In this document: piece after piece, positions 35,300-46,400 of the stretch
How the letters are laid out: each line of letters begins with the position of its first letter
How positions within the stretch are numbered: position 1 is the first letter of the stretch
Origin: Cervus elaphus
Lineage: Eukaryota > Chordata > Mammalia > Artiodactyla > Cervidae
NCBI RefSeq assembly: GCF_910594005.1
Contig: NC_057815.1
Location: 78,105,552-78,169,551, forward strand
DNA: 64,000 bases
Reading direction: 5' to 3'
Program-made: the position numbers and the translations under genes
Notes under the pieces: model-generated
Told to the model about the DNA's origin: nothing
Database searches by the model: none
Seen by the model: the letters and a program-made list of their open reading frames with translations, nothing else

Positions 35300-35840
35300 G
35301 TGGTCTGAAGACAAAACTGAACTGAAGGCGGGAAAGCAGGTGACATAACCTGAAGTGCTGTAGGCTTCAAAGAAACTGGATGTTCTTTTCGTTTTCAGGA
35401 GAAAACAAGGGAGAAATGGTCTGGAAATGACAATAAGGAACAAAGGAGAATCCTTACCTGTATCCAAACTCTGTGTACACAGGGTGCGAAAGAAAGAAAT
35501 AGCCATGAATTCAGAAGGCTGTAGGGATAGTAACACACTCCAGATTCAGGCAGATTTCCATACAGCAAGATGGAAAAGGAACTTTTTTTTTTTAAAGCCC
35601 TGGATTTCTGGATAACTTTCTCAAAGACCTTGAAAAATTTACCACCATTCATAATGAGTTTGAAGAATACTATTAGTAAGTTAGGCTATTATTCATATAT
35701 ACAATTTAGCTTTGTGTATATGGTGTATTATGCAAAAGAAGGCAAAGAAAAAAGCAAACAAAAAAACCCACCTTGTAAAAGTATTTAGCTAAGGAAGACA
35801 AGATTTAGCTTTAGTCACTTGTGTACACATTCATTTTATA
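35300..35840. other. Unique sequence, no gene recognised
   Basis: I recognise no repeat and no exon. Confidence 0.35.
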
Positions 35841-35844
35841 TCTC

Positions 35845-35905
35845 AACTTGTTACCCTTGTACCTGGCACACAGCAAATGCTCTGTGAATTTAGGAATATA
35901 TTTGC
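35845..35905 (+). mobile_element. L2 LINE 3' end fragment
   Basis: cttgtacctggcacacagca, then aatgctctgtgaatttagg, matches the terminal part of L2. Confidence 0.6.
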
Positions 35906-36107
35906 CTTTCCTTAAAGGTCCCTGCCCCTCTGAAGCTTTTGTGTCTTGTGCTTATTCTTTCTCTCCAGTCTTTTAAGTAGTTAAAAAAAGACGGCCAAAT
36001 TCTGCTAACTTTTTCTCATGTGCTGTCGAGCAGAAGAACATCTTAGTATGAAAACAAAACCACACTAGAGAATTTTCAAGCTGAGTGTAAACAGACAACT
36101 TGTCCTA

Positions 36108-36215
36108 TTTTTATCATCTCACTCAGACTCAGACAGGCTAAGTGACTTACCCAAGATCACACATGGTGTGCAAGAAATAGAACCAGAACCCAGGACTCCT
36201 GGCTACCAACCACCC
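36108..36215 (-). mobile_element. MIR SINE
   Basis: Antisense MIR: taagtgacttacccaagatc, then aaccagaacccaggactcct. Confidence 0.75.
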
Positions 36216-37375
36216 CAACATACATCATAAACACATGCTCACATTTCACCACAACATTACCAGATTCAATCACTCGTGGTGTACCTTTGGCATAAAACTC
36301 AGGTCTTAATTTCTACCTTTAAAATACAGAAGATTACAGAAAAAAAAAACTTGGGGTGGGGGTGGAATCTCACTTCTTTTCTCTTTTAAACCAATTACTT
36401 TAAAAAACCATTTTAGTTTCTGGTCTTTCCATTAAAAAACACAGCATTCGGCTTGGGTACACCAAAGCAAAAGTTTCCTACACACAACTGGACCTGCATA
36501 AATGTTTAAGTTAATAAAGATCCCTGTTCTAATTTTATTCTTGGTGCTTCTTCACCCTCTTTCAAATTCTGGTCCTTGAAAGGTTTGAGTGATTGAAGAC
36601 GCAGCTTAACGTTTCATAGAAGCTTCTCAGGGACGTCTGCATTAATCCTCCTCTCTGTGCAATGTAGAAAACATTAAGTAAAATTGTCTGAAGTTAAAAT
36701 ATGTACTTAATTCCCACTACAGTGGATGAATCTTTTTAGCAGATGTTTTTCTGGAGTGGCTGGTGATTGTAAAATAGGTAGAACTAAAAGACTTATAATC
36801 AAAGTAGGTAAAGAGACTGGATTGGGCAAGGGTTTGGACCGGGAGGCAGGAATGGCACATCAATTAAATTTCCAGATGATTGCTTATGAAAAAGAAGCTG
36901 TCTTTGGATTGTTTCTAGGACATGGTTATAGACAGTGGCCAAGGACCAGGGAAAGTGAACCTAAATTGATGTTAAAAAAAAAAAAAAAATTTTTTTTAAG
37001 CAAGATGTTCCTGTGAAGTTTAAGCCAAGATCTCTGAGGGTATTATTGGGTTCCCTGGTTTAGAAGGACCATGTGTTTCGAAGTTGTGACAGTATAATCC
37101 TCGTGGAAAACAATGAAGGCAGAGTCTGCGAAGCCCAGGGAGGCTGCAGGTCCACCAGGGATCTGCCAGCCCACTGCTCCTGGTGGGAGTTTTTGACCAG
37201 CAAATGAACCCTGCCTGAGCCTAGGAGATGGGCCTTTCCATTTGAAACTGGCATTTTTTCCCGAGGCTCAAACTGACAGTAGCTACTTTAGGTCCTCCTG
37301 TCAAGAGTGGGCTCATCTGAGGCTCCCACTCTGTATGGCTCTTCCATCAGAAGGAAGATAGAAGCAGGGCCATCT
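36215..37375. other. Unique sequence, no gene recognised
   Basis: I recognise no repeat except an A17/T8 inverted homopolymer at about 36975-36999. The minus-strand frame at 37060-37254 has no recognisable domain. Confidence 0.35.
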
Positions 37376-37830
37376 GGGCAGGGTGGCAGGGTGTGGCCAA
37401 GGTTGGCATCCTGGCTCTACCACTCACCAGCTCAAAGAACCGGGGTCAGCTACTTAACCCCTGTGTTTCAGCTTTGTCTCTGTGAAATGGGAATAATATT
37501 ACTTCCTACTTCAAAGAGTCATTGGAAAGATTAAATGAGACAAGAATAAAGTAGGTGGTACAGTGCCTGACGGACTTCCCAGGTGGCCCCAGTGGTAAAG
37601 AACCCAGCTGCCAATGCAGGAGACATAAGAGACATGGGTTCAATCCCTGGGTCGGGAAGATCCCCTGGAGAAAGGAATGGCAATCCACTCCAGTGTTCTT
37701 GCCTGGAGAATCCCATGGACAGAGAAGCCTGGTAGGCTACAGTCCATAGGGTCGCACAGTCAGACACGACTGAAGTGACTTAGCGCACACAATGCCTGGA
37801 GCCCAGTTAGCGCTCCCTGCCTCTTATTCA
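37375..37830 (+). mobile_element. MIR SINE split by a Bov-tA
   Basis: Sense MIR: catcctggctctaccactca, ctctgtgaaatgggaataat, then tacagtgcctg. The SINE interrupts at 37570-37789 and MIR resumes with cagttagcgctccctg. Confidence 0.85.
37570..37789 (+). mobile_element. Bov-tA SINE inside a MIR
   Basis: Sense Bov-tA with cttcccaggtggccccagtg and gtcagacacgactgaagtg. TSD cagtgcctg (37561-37569) and caatgcctg (37790-37798) differ at one base. Confidence 0.95.
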
Positions 37831-37979
37831 TGAGGGGCGGCCAGGGAGGGCTGGGGGTTGAAGGTGATGGATGCCTGCACCTCCAAGGTAAGGAAGGGGT
37901 TTCCTGTATGGCTTTTAAAAACACATTGTTTTCTTTAGAGGAGCACTGAATCTAACTGCCATGCTAGCTCAGCATGAAT

Positions 37980-38480
37980 ACCCCTACATTAAGAATCATG
38001 TCACACTCTTCTTTCACGAGTCATGGAAACCCGAATCAGACTGCATTCAGCTTTGGGTGGTGGGAGATACACTGAAGGCTTTTCAATTTCCCAAGCCATG
38101 ATCAGAATGAAATGTTCTCGCATCAGGCGTTTCGCGTTTTAGAATTCAATTACAAAACCCTACCATTTAGCTTGTTAGGCTGGCTGCCCCACCCCAGAAA
38201 CAGTGACAAAAAGACAATCTTTATAGCCAGGCTCCAAGTTCCAGAGTTATAAATCACTGGTTATCGGATGGAGTGGAACTCATTAATATAAACGAGAAGC
38301 CTGAAAGGCACCTATTAGCATGCTATTAATTTGTTTGACGATCTACAGCCTGGCCAGAGCTAAAATCGTTAGGCTGGGCAACACGGCATCTCGCATTGAA
38401 GAATAATCCGGTCCCATTAATTCTGGTCTTCGGCTTGCCAAATGTAATTGGGCATAATCAGAGCTCATACATCTCCTCAT
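37980..38480. promoter_or_regulatory. ATTA-rich candidate conserved enhancer
   Basis: No repeat is recognised here. Homeodomain-like cores are dense: tcattaatataaac near 38280, gctattaatttg near 38322, cccattaattctgg near 38414 and aaatgtaattgggc near 38442. Function is inferred from composition and motif density. Confidence 0.4.
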
Positions 38481-38725
38481 AGCTTTTTCGTCCTTTCTTT
38501 CAAAAGAAAATTGGGGGTGGGGGATGAGCTCAAACTCTGGGTGTTCAACAAAGGTAACCAACGAGAAGAGGTTGCCACAGCCCCAGAAGGACTAAATGCT
38601 TCTTTCCACCCTTCTGTTTCCCTTCCTTTGCTCTGCCTTTCTTGTGTGTTCCATTCTCATGAAATGAACGTGAATCATAAACTCTTTTCGAGCTGGATTG
38701 TACACACTTCCTGTCCATCAGAAAG

Positions 38726-38911
38726 CTAGAATAAAATAAGCTACAAGGATATACTTTACAATGTAGGAAATACAGCCAGTATTTTGCAATAACTATAAAT
38801 GTAGTGTAACTTTAAAAATTGTGAAAATCACTACGTTGCACACCTGTAATATATAATACTGTATATCAAGTGTACTTCAAGATTAAAAAATCTAAAGGGG
38901 AAAAAAAAAAG
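38726..38911 (+). mobile_element. Artiodactyl L1 3' end
   Basis: Sense L1 3' UTR: caataactataaatgtagtg, gttgcacacctgtaatatat, then tatcaagtgtacttcaag before an A-rich tail. Confidence 0.85.
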
Positions 38912-39394
38912 TTAGCATAAACAAGCTTAAATTGGTATAATCACATCGACTAGCAGAGCATGAAGGCCTGGCCTCAAAGCTGAAAGGGAGAGAAGGGGGA
39001 AAGGCCTGTGAACTTTGTTGCACATACGTGTTTTAGCACCATTCTCTCTGTCTACAACCCAAAGAGGGATCCACCTCTGAGGATTCAGAACTCTTCTGTT
39101 TCTCTTCGCTCTGGAACCCTTAATGTTAGAAAACATTTCAACGTGTTTGTATGCTCAGGGCATAAAATTTGGCAAATTGCAGAAAGTATAGGGAAGAAAA
39201 CAAAAACTGTGTGTGTTTCCACCACCCTGAGATAATCACTAATAACACTTGGGCCTAGTTTCATAAGACATTCACGTACATTTTCCTAGAACTGGACCAG
39301 GGCATACAGTGTCCTGCCTCTGCCCTCTTGTCTCCCATCTCTGGACATTTGGGGAGCATTCTCCTATGCCATGAGGCTTCCATCAGAAATGTCT

Positions 39395-39540
39395 TCTTTA
39401 ATGGATGGTGGTCACAGCTGTACATCATTGAGTGCACCTAATGCCACCAAACTGTACACCTGAAAATGTTTCTGTTTAAAATGATAAATGTTACGTTATG
39501 TACGTTTTACTACAATAACAAAAATACAAAAATAAAAAAT
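39395..39540 (+). mobile_element. L1 3' end
   Basis: Sense L1M-type: taatgccaccaaactgtaca, then gttacgttatgtacgtttta, ending in an A-rich tail. Confidence 0.8.
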
Positions 39541-40730
39541 TTCTCCCTGACTTTACTAAAATTAAACTCTTACCTTCCTATCTGAAACCCGTGACTAGAT
39601 AAATTCAAGCCTGTCTATGGACATTCTACTGGGGAAACTTGATAACAGGCATTCCTGCATAAACATCTCTGGCATGAGAAGGCCCACTGGTTCTCCCCGC
39701 CCCAGAGAGGGGCTCAAACTGCAGCCAGAAAGATTACCAAGGCCTGAAATCAACTTGGTCTGCCTGCTATTTCTGTCACCAACTTGTGCCAGCGTTTGTG
39801 AGAACCTGGGGGCCGCAAGCAAAGCAAGATGCTCCCTGTGACCAGCTAATGCTGTGGAGCCTCCAGCCCTCAGAAATCAGACCTATTGAAGCCTGGCACC
39901 CAGAGCCCCAATCAGAAGGAGAGCTGGGACATTCCTGGCAGTTGGTTTATTACCCAGAGGCATTACAGATTCACCAGGAGGTTCTAAGCTACCCAGGGGT
40001 CTGGAGCTGTCAAGCCTCCAGTTGTCAATGGAACCTTATCTGCAGATCTGTATCTTGGGTTGTTGGTGCTTCTCTGGGAGGGTTAAGATGGGCACCTGAT
40101 AAGGCACCTCCAATTCAATTTCCTGTCTCTGGCGGATATATTCCTAATGGGTTTCAATCTCAACATTCTTGTCCTTTGATTTCAGGCAGAGGTCCCAGGA
40201 CATTTTCTCAGGTCTTTCCCAAATAGACAGACCACACACTTAGCATCTCCCCCTCCCCACAATCTTACTGGACTGTGGTATTTATGAATATGACAGTGGT
40301 CAACTCACTTCATTGGTCAAGAGGCAGAGCCACAGGAAGGGGTGCAAAGGTCACTTCCTGTGCTGAATGCTTTCTTGAGGCGGCACCCAACCGCTGCCAG
40401 CCAACCATCAACCGAGGATTACTTACAAAGGTTTCCTTTCTAACTCCATCTTCCTTTTCTATCAGCCAGTCAAGCACTTTACACCATGATAAGAGGATTG
40501 GAAACAGCCTCCCTACATTCAAGGCGATAGGAATCGACTGAAAGGAAGATGTGAGTGGCATAGTGTGGAAGCTTCCTGTCGAGGGGAGGAAGAGATCAAG
40601 TGCTTTCATTTTCAATTGCCAGCGCCAATGCAAACTCTATCCTTTTCAGTGGAGTTGCACTTTAAATGCATTTAACATACATGAATGCAAATATAAACAT
40701 GTGAAAGAAAATACACTAGTGTTAAATACT
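39540..40730. other. Unique sequence, no gene recognised
   Basis: I recognise no repeat. The 146-residue plus frame at 39786-40226 has no recognisable domain. Confidence 0.4.
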
Positions 40731-40945
40731 TACATGAATCTAATGGTGTGCCAGCACTGTTGCAAGCACTTCCTATAAATGAATTGATTTAATCTTCCTA
40801 ATAACCTATTAGGTAGGCATGATTCCCATTTCCCAGATGAAAAAACAACATAGAGGTCAAGTAACCTGTCCATGGACACTTAGATTGGAGGTGGCGGGGC
40901 CAGGATTTGAACCCAGCAATGCAATTGCAGAGGGTTCTTAACCAA
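40730..40945 (-). mobile_element. MIR SINE, near full length
   Basis: Antisense MIR: gtgccagcactgttgcaagc, ttaggtaggcatgattccca, gaggtcaagtaacctgtcca, then ggatttgaacccagcaatg. Confidence 0.85.
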
Positions 40946-42045
40946 CCACGTGGCCACAGAGGCCCTGCCGACCAGCGTTTGCACTGCCCTCCCCTTCAAA
41001 GGGCGTAGGCCCCAGGGTGCCCATGGACAGGACCGTGAACCTGCGCTCCCTGTTGGGCCAGTTTCCAGGTGCCTCATGTAGTATACTTTCCAAGTCATGG
41101 AAGAAATTTTCTGCAGAAAAATGTTGACCACGTATGATTTCTGCTGTGTCCACTGACATCGGAGCCTCACCCCTGAGTAAGGTCAGGACTCCTGGGAGAG
41201 CATCTGAGACATCTAACTGCAGAGCACCCACATCGAAACACACATCTCAGGCTCAAGAAAACGTGGACTTTAAATGGAAGAGCTTGATCAAGGTCCAGTC
41301 CAAGGACTGGATCAAGGACTTGGTCAAGGACTTGATCTGGAAGAGCTCCTTGTATCTGCAGGTTAAAATCAAAATATCTAAAGTCTCCACACTAAACTCA
41401 GCGACACACCCAAGAGACCTCTGGGGCCCATTTGTTAATGGCAGCTGAAACAGCCCATTTTCCTGAAACAGCTCAGAGGGGAAGCCCTTATCAGACAAGC
41501 TGATCGTTTTTGCGCACACTCTGTCTCACACGTGGCCATCTTCTCTCCAAAAATGAACACCTTGCAACATTTGATATGATACTCACAAAAGCATCACCAC
41601 TGAGGTAGTAATATCACATGGACCTCTTTTCCAGCAAACTGAAAAACTGAGTCAACAGAGCAGTTGGTTTTTTTTTTTTCCTTCCTGGCAGAAAATAATC
41701 TTGCAAGTCACATAAATGAATGTTCTACTGGTGGTTTTGAGACGTCACCGAAAAGGAATGAAGTAAAGGACCAGGAGGCTTATGACAAAGACCTGCTATC
41801 TCAGTATATTTCACTCATGATGACTTCTGCCTTCAGAGATGGGTAAAGGACCGGACAAAAGGACTAGAATGTTACTTTACCCACATCCCCTTCACCTAGA
41901 TTCACAAGTTGTTAATAGGCTGCCATGATTATTTTTCCTTTTTTTTTGCTGAACCATTTGAAAGGTGAAGACACCCGGCTTCCTCTACTGATAATTTAGC
42001 ATGTATCACTTAATATGAGAGACATTCTTCTATATAAGACTGCCA
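40945..42045. other. Unique sequence, no gene recognised
   Basis: I recognise no interspersed repeat, only the small 12-bp minisatellite at 41289. No exon is supported. Confidence 0.4.
41289..41336. repeat. 12-bp minisatellite, four diverged units
   Basis: Units caaggtccagtc, caaggactggat, caaggacttggt and caaggacttgat follow each other. The sequence tggaagagct flanks the array on both sides. On the plus strand one frame reads as repeated Lys-Asp, but there is no sign it is coding. Confidence 0.85.
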
Positions 42046-42180
42046 GGACCTCCCCGGTGGCCCAGTGGTTAAGAACCTGCACTTCCACTGCAGGAAGCAT
42101 GGGTTCAAACCCTGGCTGAGAAACTAAGATCCCCGCATGCTGCGCAGTGCAGCTGAACAAATAGACCGCCATTCTCAAGA
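42046..42180 (+). mobile_element. CHR-type SINE
   Basis: Sense SINE from ggacctccccggtggcccag to gcatgctgcgcagtgcagct. The 3' boundary is approximate. Confidence 0.88.
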
Positions 42181-43373
42181 AAGCGCATGTTGACACAGTA
42201 ATGTTATCTAATGTTTATTTTTACATTATGTTGACTTGTGATACAATTGTAATTAATGAGATATTAATGTTATGAGGTAAATATATGTACTTGGAATATA
42301 ATTATATTTACTTCTGAGAGTCAGTAAAATCTCATTTAAATAAAATGAAACAACTTGGATTCACTTAAATTATTAGAAGGAAAAATAATTCTATAATGTA
42401 CCAGAGCGCACTAAGTACAACAATGCTGCAAGTAAAATAACTTTCATACAATGGATAAATGTTTGCATGATTTTAAACTAATTTTCTCATTATTCAACAC
42501 TGTAGACCCCACACGGGGATAAGCTCAACGCACCTGGACCCCACCACACATCTGGGAGATTGTTTTAAAAAGGCATTCCATCATTTGCCTGTGTTCTTGC
42601 CTTTTGCCATGTAGTTAAAACGTACTTCTCCTTCAGGGAAAACAAGACTGGAAGGTGAACTGTTTCCTTTAGTTGTTGTTTTTTTCCTTTTTATAAATAA
42701 ACATTACTTTATAATACTTAGAAAATCTCGCTATATGAGAGTTTGGATGAGCTCAACACAGAGGGGTACTCAGAAGGGCCTCATGACTGACTCACAGCTT
42801 GTGTGCTTAGTTTTCCAAGCCACAGCAATAAATGACAACTAACATGTTAATAGCATGAGAAGATGAGAGAGGACTTTTAAAAAAAAGGAAAAAGCAGAAC
42901 AAAGCTTTGATCAAGACTCAATGAGAGTGAGGTTGACTTTCCTGTAGGCAGCCCTGAATGATCCACTTATTCAGAGCTTGGTATCCTAAGAACTCTTACA
43001 ATGACAACCCAAATCAGCAGGTATCATCCCCCAGACTTCCTCCTGGTGCTGCCAGAACAGTGTGACAGCATCCCATGCTTGTTCTGCTTCAAAAGGGTTT
43101 CCAACAGGAGAAGTTCAGAATAACTAGGTCATTTCTCTAAAGTACCCACAAGATCAGGACCAAGAAATGGCTGATGCTGTTCTCTCAGCCAGGTCACACG
43201 TTTATCCCTCTGCCCTCCCTGATCTCATGTGCATAACCCACATTACCTCTACGTCCTAAAACTCTTGCGTAACTCCACACCCCACGTACCTAGAACCCAG
43301 CTTTTCAGCAATCTCCACCACCCAGCACCCAGCCATGATCAGGAAATGATGGAAAAGAGTCTAAGCTATCAAC
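42180..43373. other. AT-rich unique sequence, no gene recognised
   Basis: I recognise no repeat. The first 400 bases are very AT rich. Confidence 0.4.
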
Positions 43374-43388
43374 AGAAATGCCATAACC

Positions 43389-43522
43389 AGACTTCCCTGG
43401 TGGTCCAGTGGTTAAGAATCTGCCTGCCAATGCAGGAGACATGGGTTTGATCTCTTCTGAGAAGATTCCACGTACCACGGGACAACTAAACCTGTGTGCT
43501 ACAACTATCAAACCTGCACTCT
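43389..43522 (+). mobile_element. CHR-type SINE
   Basis: Sense SINE: agacttccctggtggtccag, then gaagattccacgtaccacgg. A 15-bp TSD with one difference flanks it: agaaatgccataacc (43374-43388) and agaaatgccatgacc (43523-43537). Confidence 0.93.
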
Positions 43523-43861
43523 AGAAATGCCATGACCTCCATATTCACGGCTCTGAGGAAGCTCTTCAGGCTCACACCACAATTCTTTCCTTTCACATAT
43601 GTTCAAGAGTGTGATTTCCTTGGGAACACATATTATGCTCTCTGGGTCTGAGTCTTAGATTACCAATGGTTATGAGTCTGGCCCCACAGTAGACGAATCT
43701 CTAGGAGTTACACCACAGTGAAATAAAAAAGCTGGGTGTTCTGGAATTGACATCTTCAGGAAAGTTACTGCACTACTCTGAGTTTTCATTTCCTTACTCT
43801 TATATACAGTCTAAAACTTCTCTCTACGGGTATTGTGAGATAAGAGATTACACCCTGAGCC

Positions 43862-44121
43862 TCGGGGCACCATGGTTAAGACTGTGGCTCTGGCCTCAGA
43901 CCGCCTGCCGGGGACTGAATCTCAGCCCTGCTCCTTTTGCTCTGTGACCCTGGACAAGTCGCTTGACTTCTCTGTGCCTCAGCATCCTCTCTGGCAGGAT
44001 GGGGATAATAACAGCACCTACCTCATAGATGACTATGAGGATTACCTGAGCAGACACATGGAATGAGATAACACCTAGTGTAGAGCAAGCAATCAATGAA
44101 TGCTGTTACTAACCATTATGA
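43862..44121 (+). mobile_element. MIR SINE, near full length
   Basis: Sense MIR from caccatggttaagactgtgg, through acaagtcgcttgacttctct, to aggatggggataataacagc and a 3' end at gcaatcaatgaatgctg. Confidence 0.9.
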
Positions 44122-44129
44122 GTACATGT

Positions 44130-44345
44130 GGGCTTCCCTGGAGGCTGAGCGGTAAAGAATCTGCCTGTCAATGCAGGAGACGCGGGTTCAATCCCTGGAT
44201 CACAAAGATCCCCAGGAGTAGGAAATGGCAACCCACTCTTCTTAGTATTCTTGCCTGGGAAATCCCATGCACTGGTCAGCTACAGTCCATGGTGTCGCAA
44301 AGAGTCAGACTCAACTTAGCAACTAAACAACAACAATTAGTACAT
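44130..44345 (+). mobile_element. Bov-tA SINE
   Basis: Sense Bov-tA with gggcttccctggaggctgag and cgcaaagagtcagactcaac, tail aacaacaac. The 9-bp TSD agtacatgt is exact at 44121-44129 and 44346-44354. Confidence 0.95.
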
Positions 44346-44354
44346 AGTACATGT

Positions 44355-44415
44355 ACACTTCCCAGCCGCTTATCACCCGACACATAGCAGATATTCAAAA
44401 GAGTCTATTGACTGA
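44355..44415 (+). mobile_element. L2 3' end fragment (weak)
   Basis: cacatagcagatattcaaaa, then tctattgactga, resembles the end of L2 or MIR. Confidence 0.4.
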
Positions 44416-44865
44416 AAGGAAGCTGGCTGGTTTTGTTTCTCAGACCACAGCTTGTTCAAAGCAGCCAGAAATGGTAGCTAACAGCATTATAAGGGCTGAA
44501 AAATGAGAAAGCTAGTATAAAAATGTAAAATAAGACTGAATGTGGGGCTGTTTAGTATTGGAGTCAACCCTGGGCCACACCTTGGGGTCCCTGAGTGAAT
44601 CACTCCCTTTCAGCAAGCACAGGGCTGTAAAAATACTCACACGACAACCTTGAGTCATCGCGAACACTCACATCTGCTCTGCTCGGTCTGTTCAAGAAAA
44701 CAAAACTGTGTGAAATGCTTTAAAAAGCCTCTGGCCCTCAAGAGTTAAGCAGTTTTACTATTAACGATGAAGTGCGGGCACTTATAAGACATGACTGTGC
44801 AGTTTCCCTGGATGATGGGCACCCCTACGGTCTCCTGGGTGGACATTTCAAACTGAGGTAGATTT

Positions 44866-45427
44866 CAGTTCAGTTCAGTTGCTCAGTCGTGTCCAACTCT
44901 TTGCACGCCAGGCTACCCTGTCCATCACCAACTCCCAGAGTTTACTCAAACCCATGTCCATCAAGTCGGTGATGCCATCCAACCATCTCATCCTTTGTCA
45001 TCCCCTTCTCCTCCTGCCCTCAATCTTTCCCAGCATCAGGGTCTTTTCCAATGAGTTAACTTATTACATCAGGTGGCCAAAGTATTGGAGTTTCAGCTTC
45101 AACATCAGTCCTTCCAATGAACACCCAGGACTGATCTCCTTTAGGATGGACTGGTTGGATCTCCTTGCAGTCCAAGGAACTCTCAAGAGTCTTCTCCAAC
45201 ACCACAGTTCAAAAGCATCAATTCTTCTGCGCTCAGCTTTCTTTATAGTCCAACTCTCACATCCATACGTGACTACTGGAAAAACCATAGCCTTGACTAG
45301 ACGGACCTTTGTTGACAAAGTAATGTCTCTGCTTTTTAATATGCTGTCTAGGTTGGTCATAACTTTCCTTCCAAGGAGTAAGCCTCTTTTAATTTCACGG
45401 CTGCAGTCACCATCTGCAGTGATTTTG
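44866..45427 (-). pseudogene. BovB (RTE) LINE, 5'-truncated, with reverse transcriptase C-terminal remnant
   Basis: The minus strand encodes a BovB C-terminal stretch with YGCESWTIKKAE and WCWRRLLRVPW, open from about 45360 to 45064, then broken by stops after the FGHLM motif. The 3' end carries (actga)n on the minus strand, seen as cagttcagttcagttgctca. An exact 11-bp TSD, gaggtagattt, flanks the copy at 44855-44865 and 45428-45438. It is a 562-bp dead insertion. It also lacks about 18 bases found in other BovB 3' ends, near 44904. Confidence 0.96.
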
Positions 45428-45772
45428 GAGGTAGATTTACTGCAAAGCTAAGGCAGTTTCAACTTCGGGCAGCCCCTGCTTGTAGCAGTCCCCTCCAAAA
45501 ACTTGAGGGGGGTCTAGCAATGTGTTCAAGTGAACATGTGCTTTCACAACTTGGGACCAATGTAAGATGAGGGCTTAGGTAACAAGGTTAGCTACATCAG
45601 TTAGGGCTGCCATGTCTCCCCACTCCAACTGACCCTCCTTTACATGTCCATGGACATCAGGAATGCATTTCTGGGAGCTGGTTGAAGGGAAGCTGAGTTG
45701 GGGAGACAGTCAGTTGAGTTTAGTGCTTGGTAAGCAGTCATTTCCAAGTATAGTTAATATATTCTCATGGAA

Positions 45773-45823
45773 AATAGTAAATTCTATTCATTGTCTAGGC
45801 AATAGTATATTCTATTCATTGTC
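45773..45823. repeat. 23-bp direct repeat spaced by 5 bp
   Basis: Copies at 45773-45795 and 45801-45823 start aatagtaaattctattc and aatagtatattctattc, and differ at one base. Confidence 0.93.
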
Positions 45824-45945
45824 ATATACAAAGGCGATCAAAGCTCCTCCAAAAGAGGGGGAAAACACTGTTGAAATTGCCAGGCAGTTTAATAAAATGG
45901 TTTTTCTCGATTTTGTGGCACATGTCAGCTTTTGAAAATGTGTTG

Positions 45946-46099
45946 GGGGACTTTCCTGGTGGATCAGTAATTAAGACTCTACCCTTCCACTGCAGGGGGC
46001 ACGGGTTTGATCCCTGACTGGAGAACTTAAGATTCCACATGCTGCATGTGGCCAGGCCAAAAAAAAAAAAAAAAAACCAAAAAAAAAAAAACCCAAAAG
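45946..46099 (+). mobile_element. CHR-type SINE with long A tail
   Basis: Sense SINE: ggggactttcctggtggatc, then cacgggtttgatccctgact, and interrupted A runs. A 7-bp TSD tgtgttg is exact at 45939-45945 and 46100-46106. Confidence 0.93.
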
Positions 46100-46254
46100 T
46101 GTGTTGCAATATTTTTCTCATTATAAATAAATATTTACTTTTACATCTTCTCTTGCATTGCAATTTTGGATTCTTTTTCTCAACTGGATAAACTAGATCT
46201 CACAAAATCTGAATTGCCCCTGACCATCGAAGAGTGTGAGCCTGACCCTGAGAC

Positions 46255-46400
46255 TAATTAACCGTGTGGTGTGAGAGGTACCTCCCTCCACGGAACTGTG
46301 CCTCCACTCTCCTTCCTGAAACGGGGATAAGCACAATGAGTATCTCATGCTTGTCAGTGAAATGAGATAAAACGCAGAAAGGGCTGAGAGCCAGGATGGA
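46255..46400 (+). mobile_element. MIR SINE fragment (weak)
   Basis: Sense MIR pattern: ttcctgaaacggggataagc, then atgagataaaacgcagaaag. Confidence 0.5.

Larger units (their letters stand above)
32850..35300 (-). mobile_element. Long L2-like LINE block, split by an insertion
   Basis: Antisense L2 3' motifs: tctgatagacaataagcaaa, gtcaaggaaggcttcctgga and a colinear series of further dispersed-repeat motifs, such as tgcattttattcaaagtgtg, ttttgggcatggaacatttg and tctattttctcagtgacg. The first 300 bases are a confident L2 match. The rest is assigned by colinearity and memory of a high-copy eutherian repeat. It is interrupted at 33859-34072. Confidence 0.55.

Noticed and set aside
44879..45451. 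190-residue open frame on the plus strand
   Set aside because: It is the antisense reading of the BovB insertion at 44866-45427. The real homology is on the minus strand.
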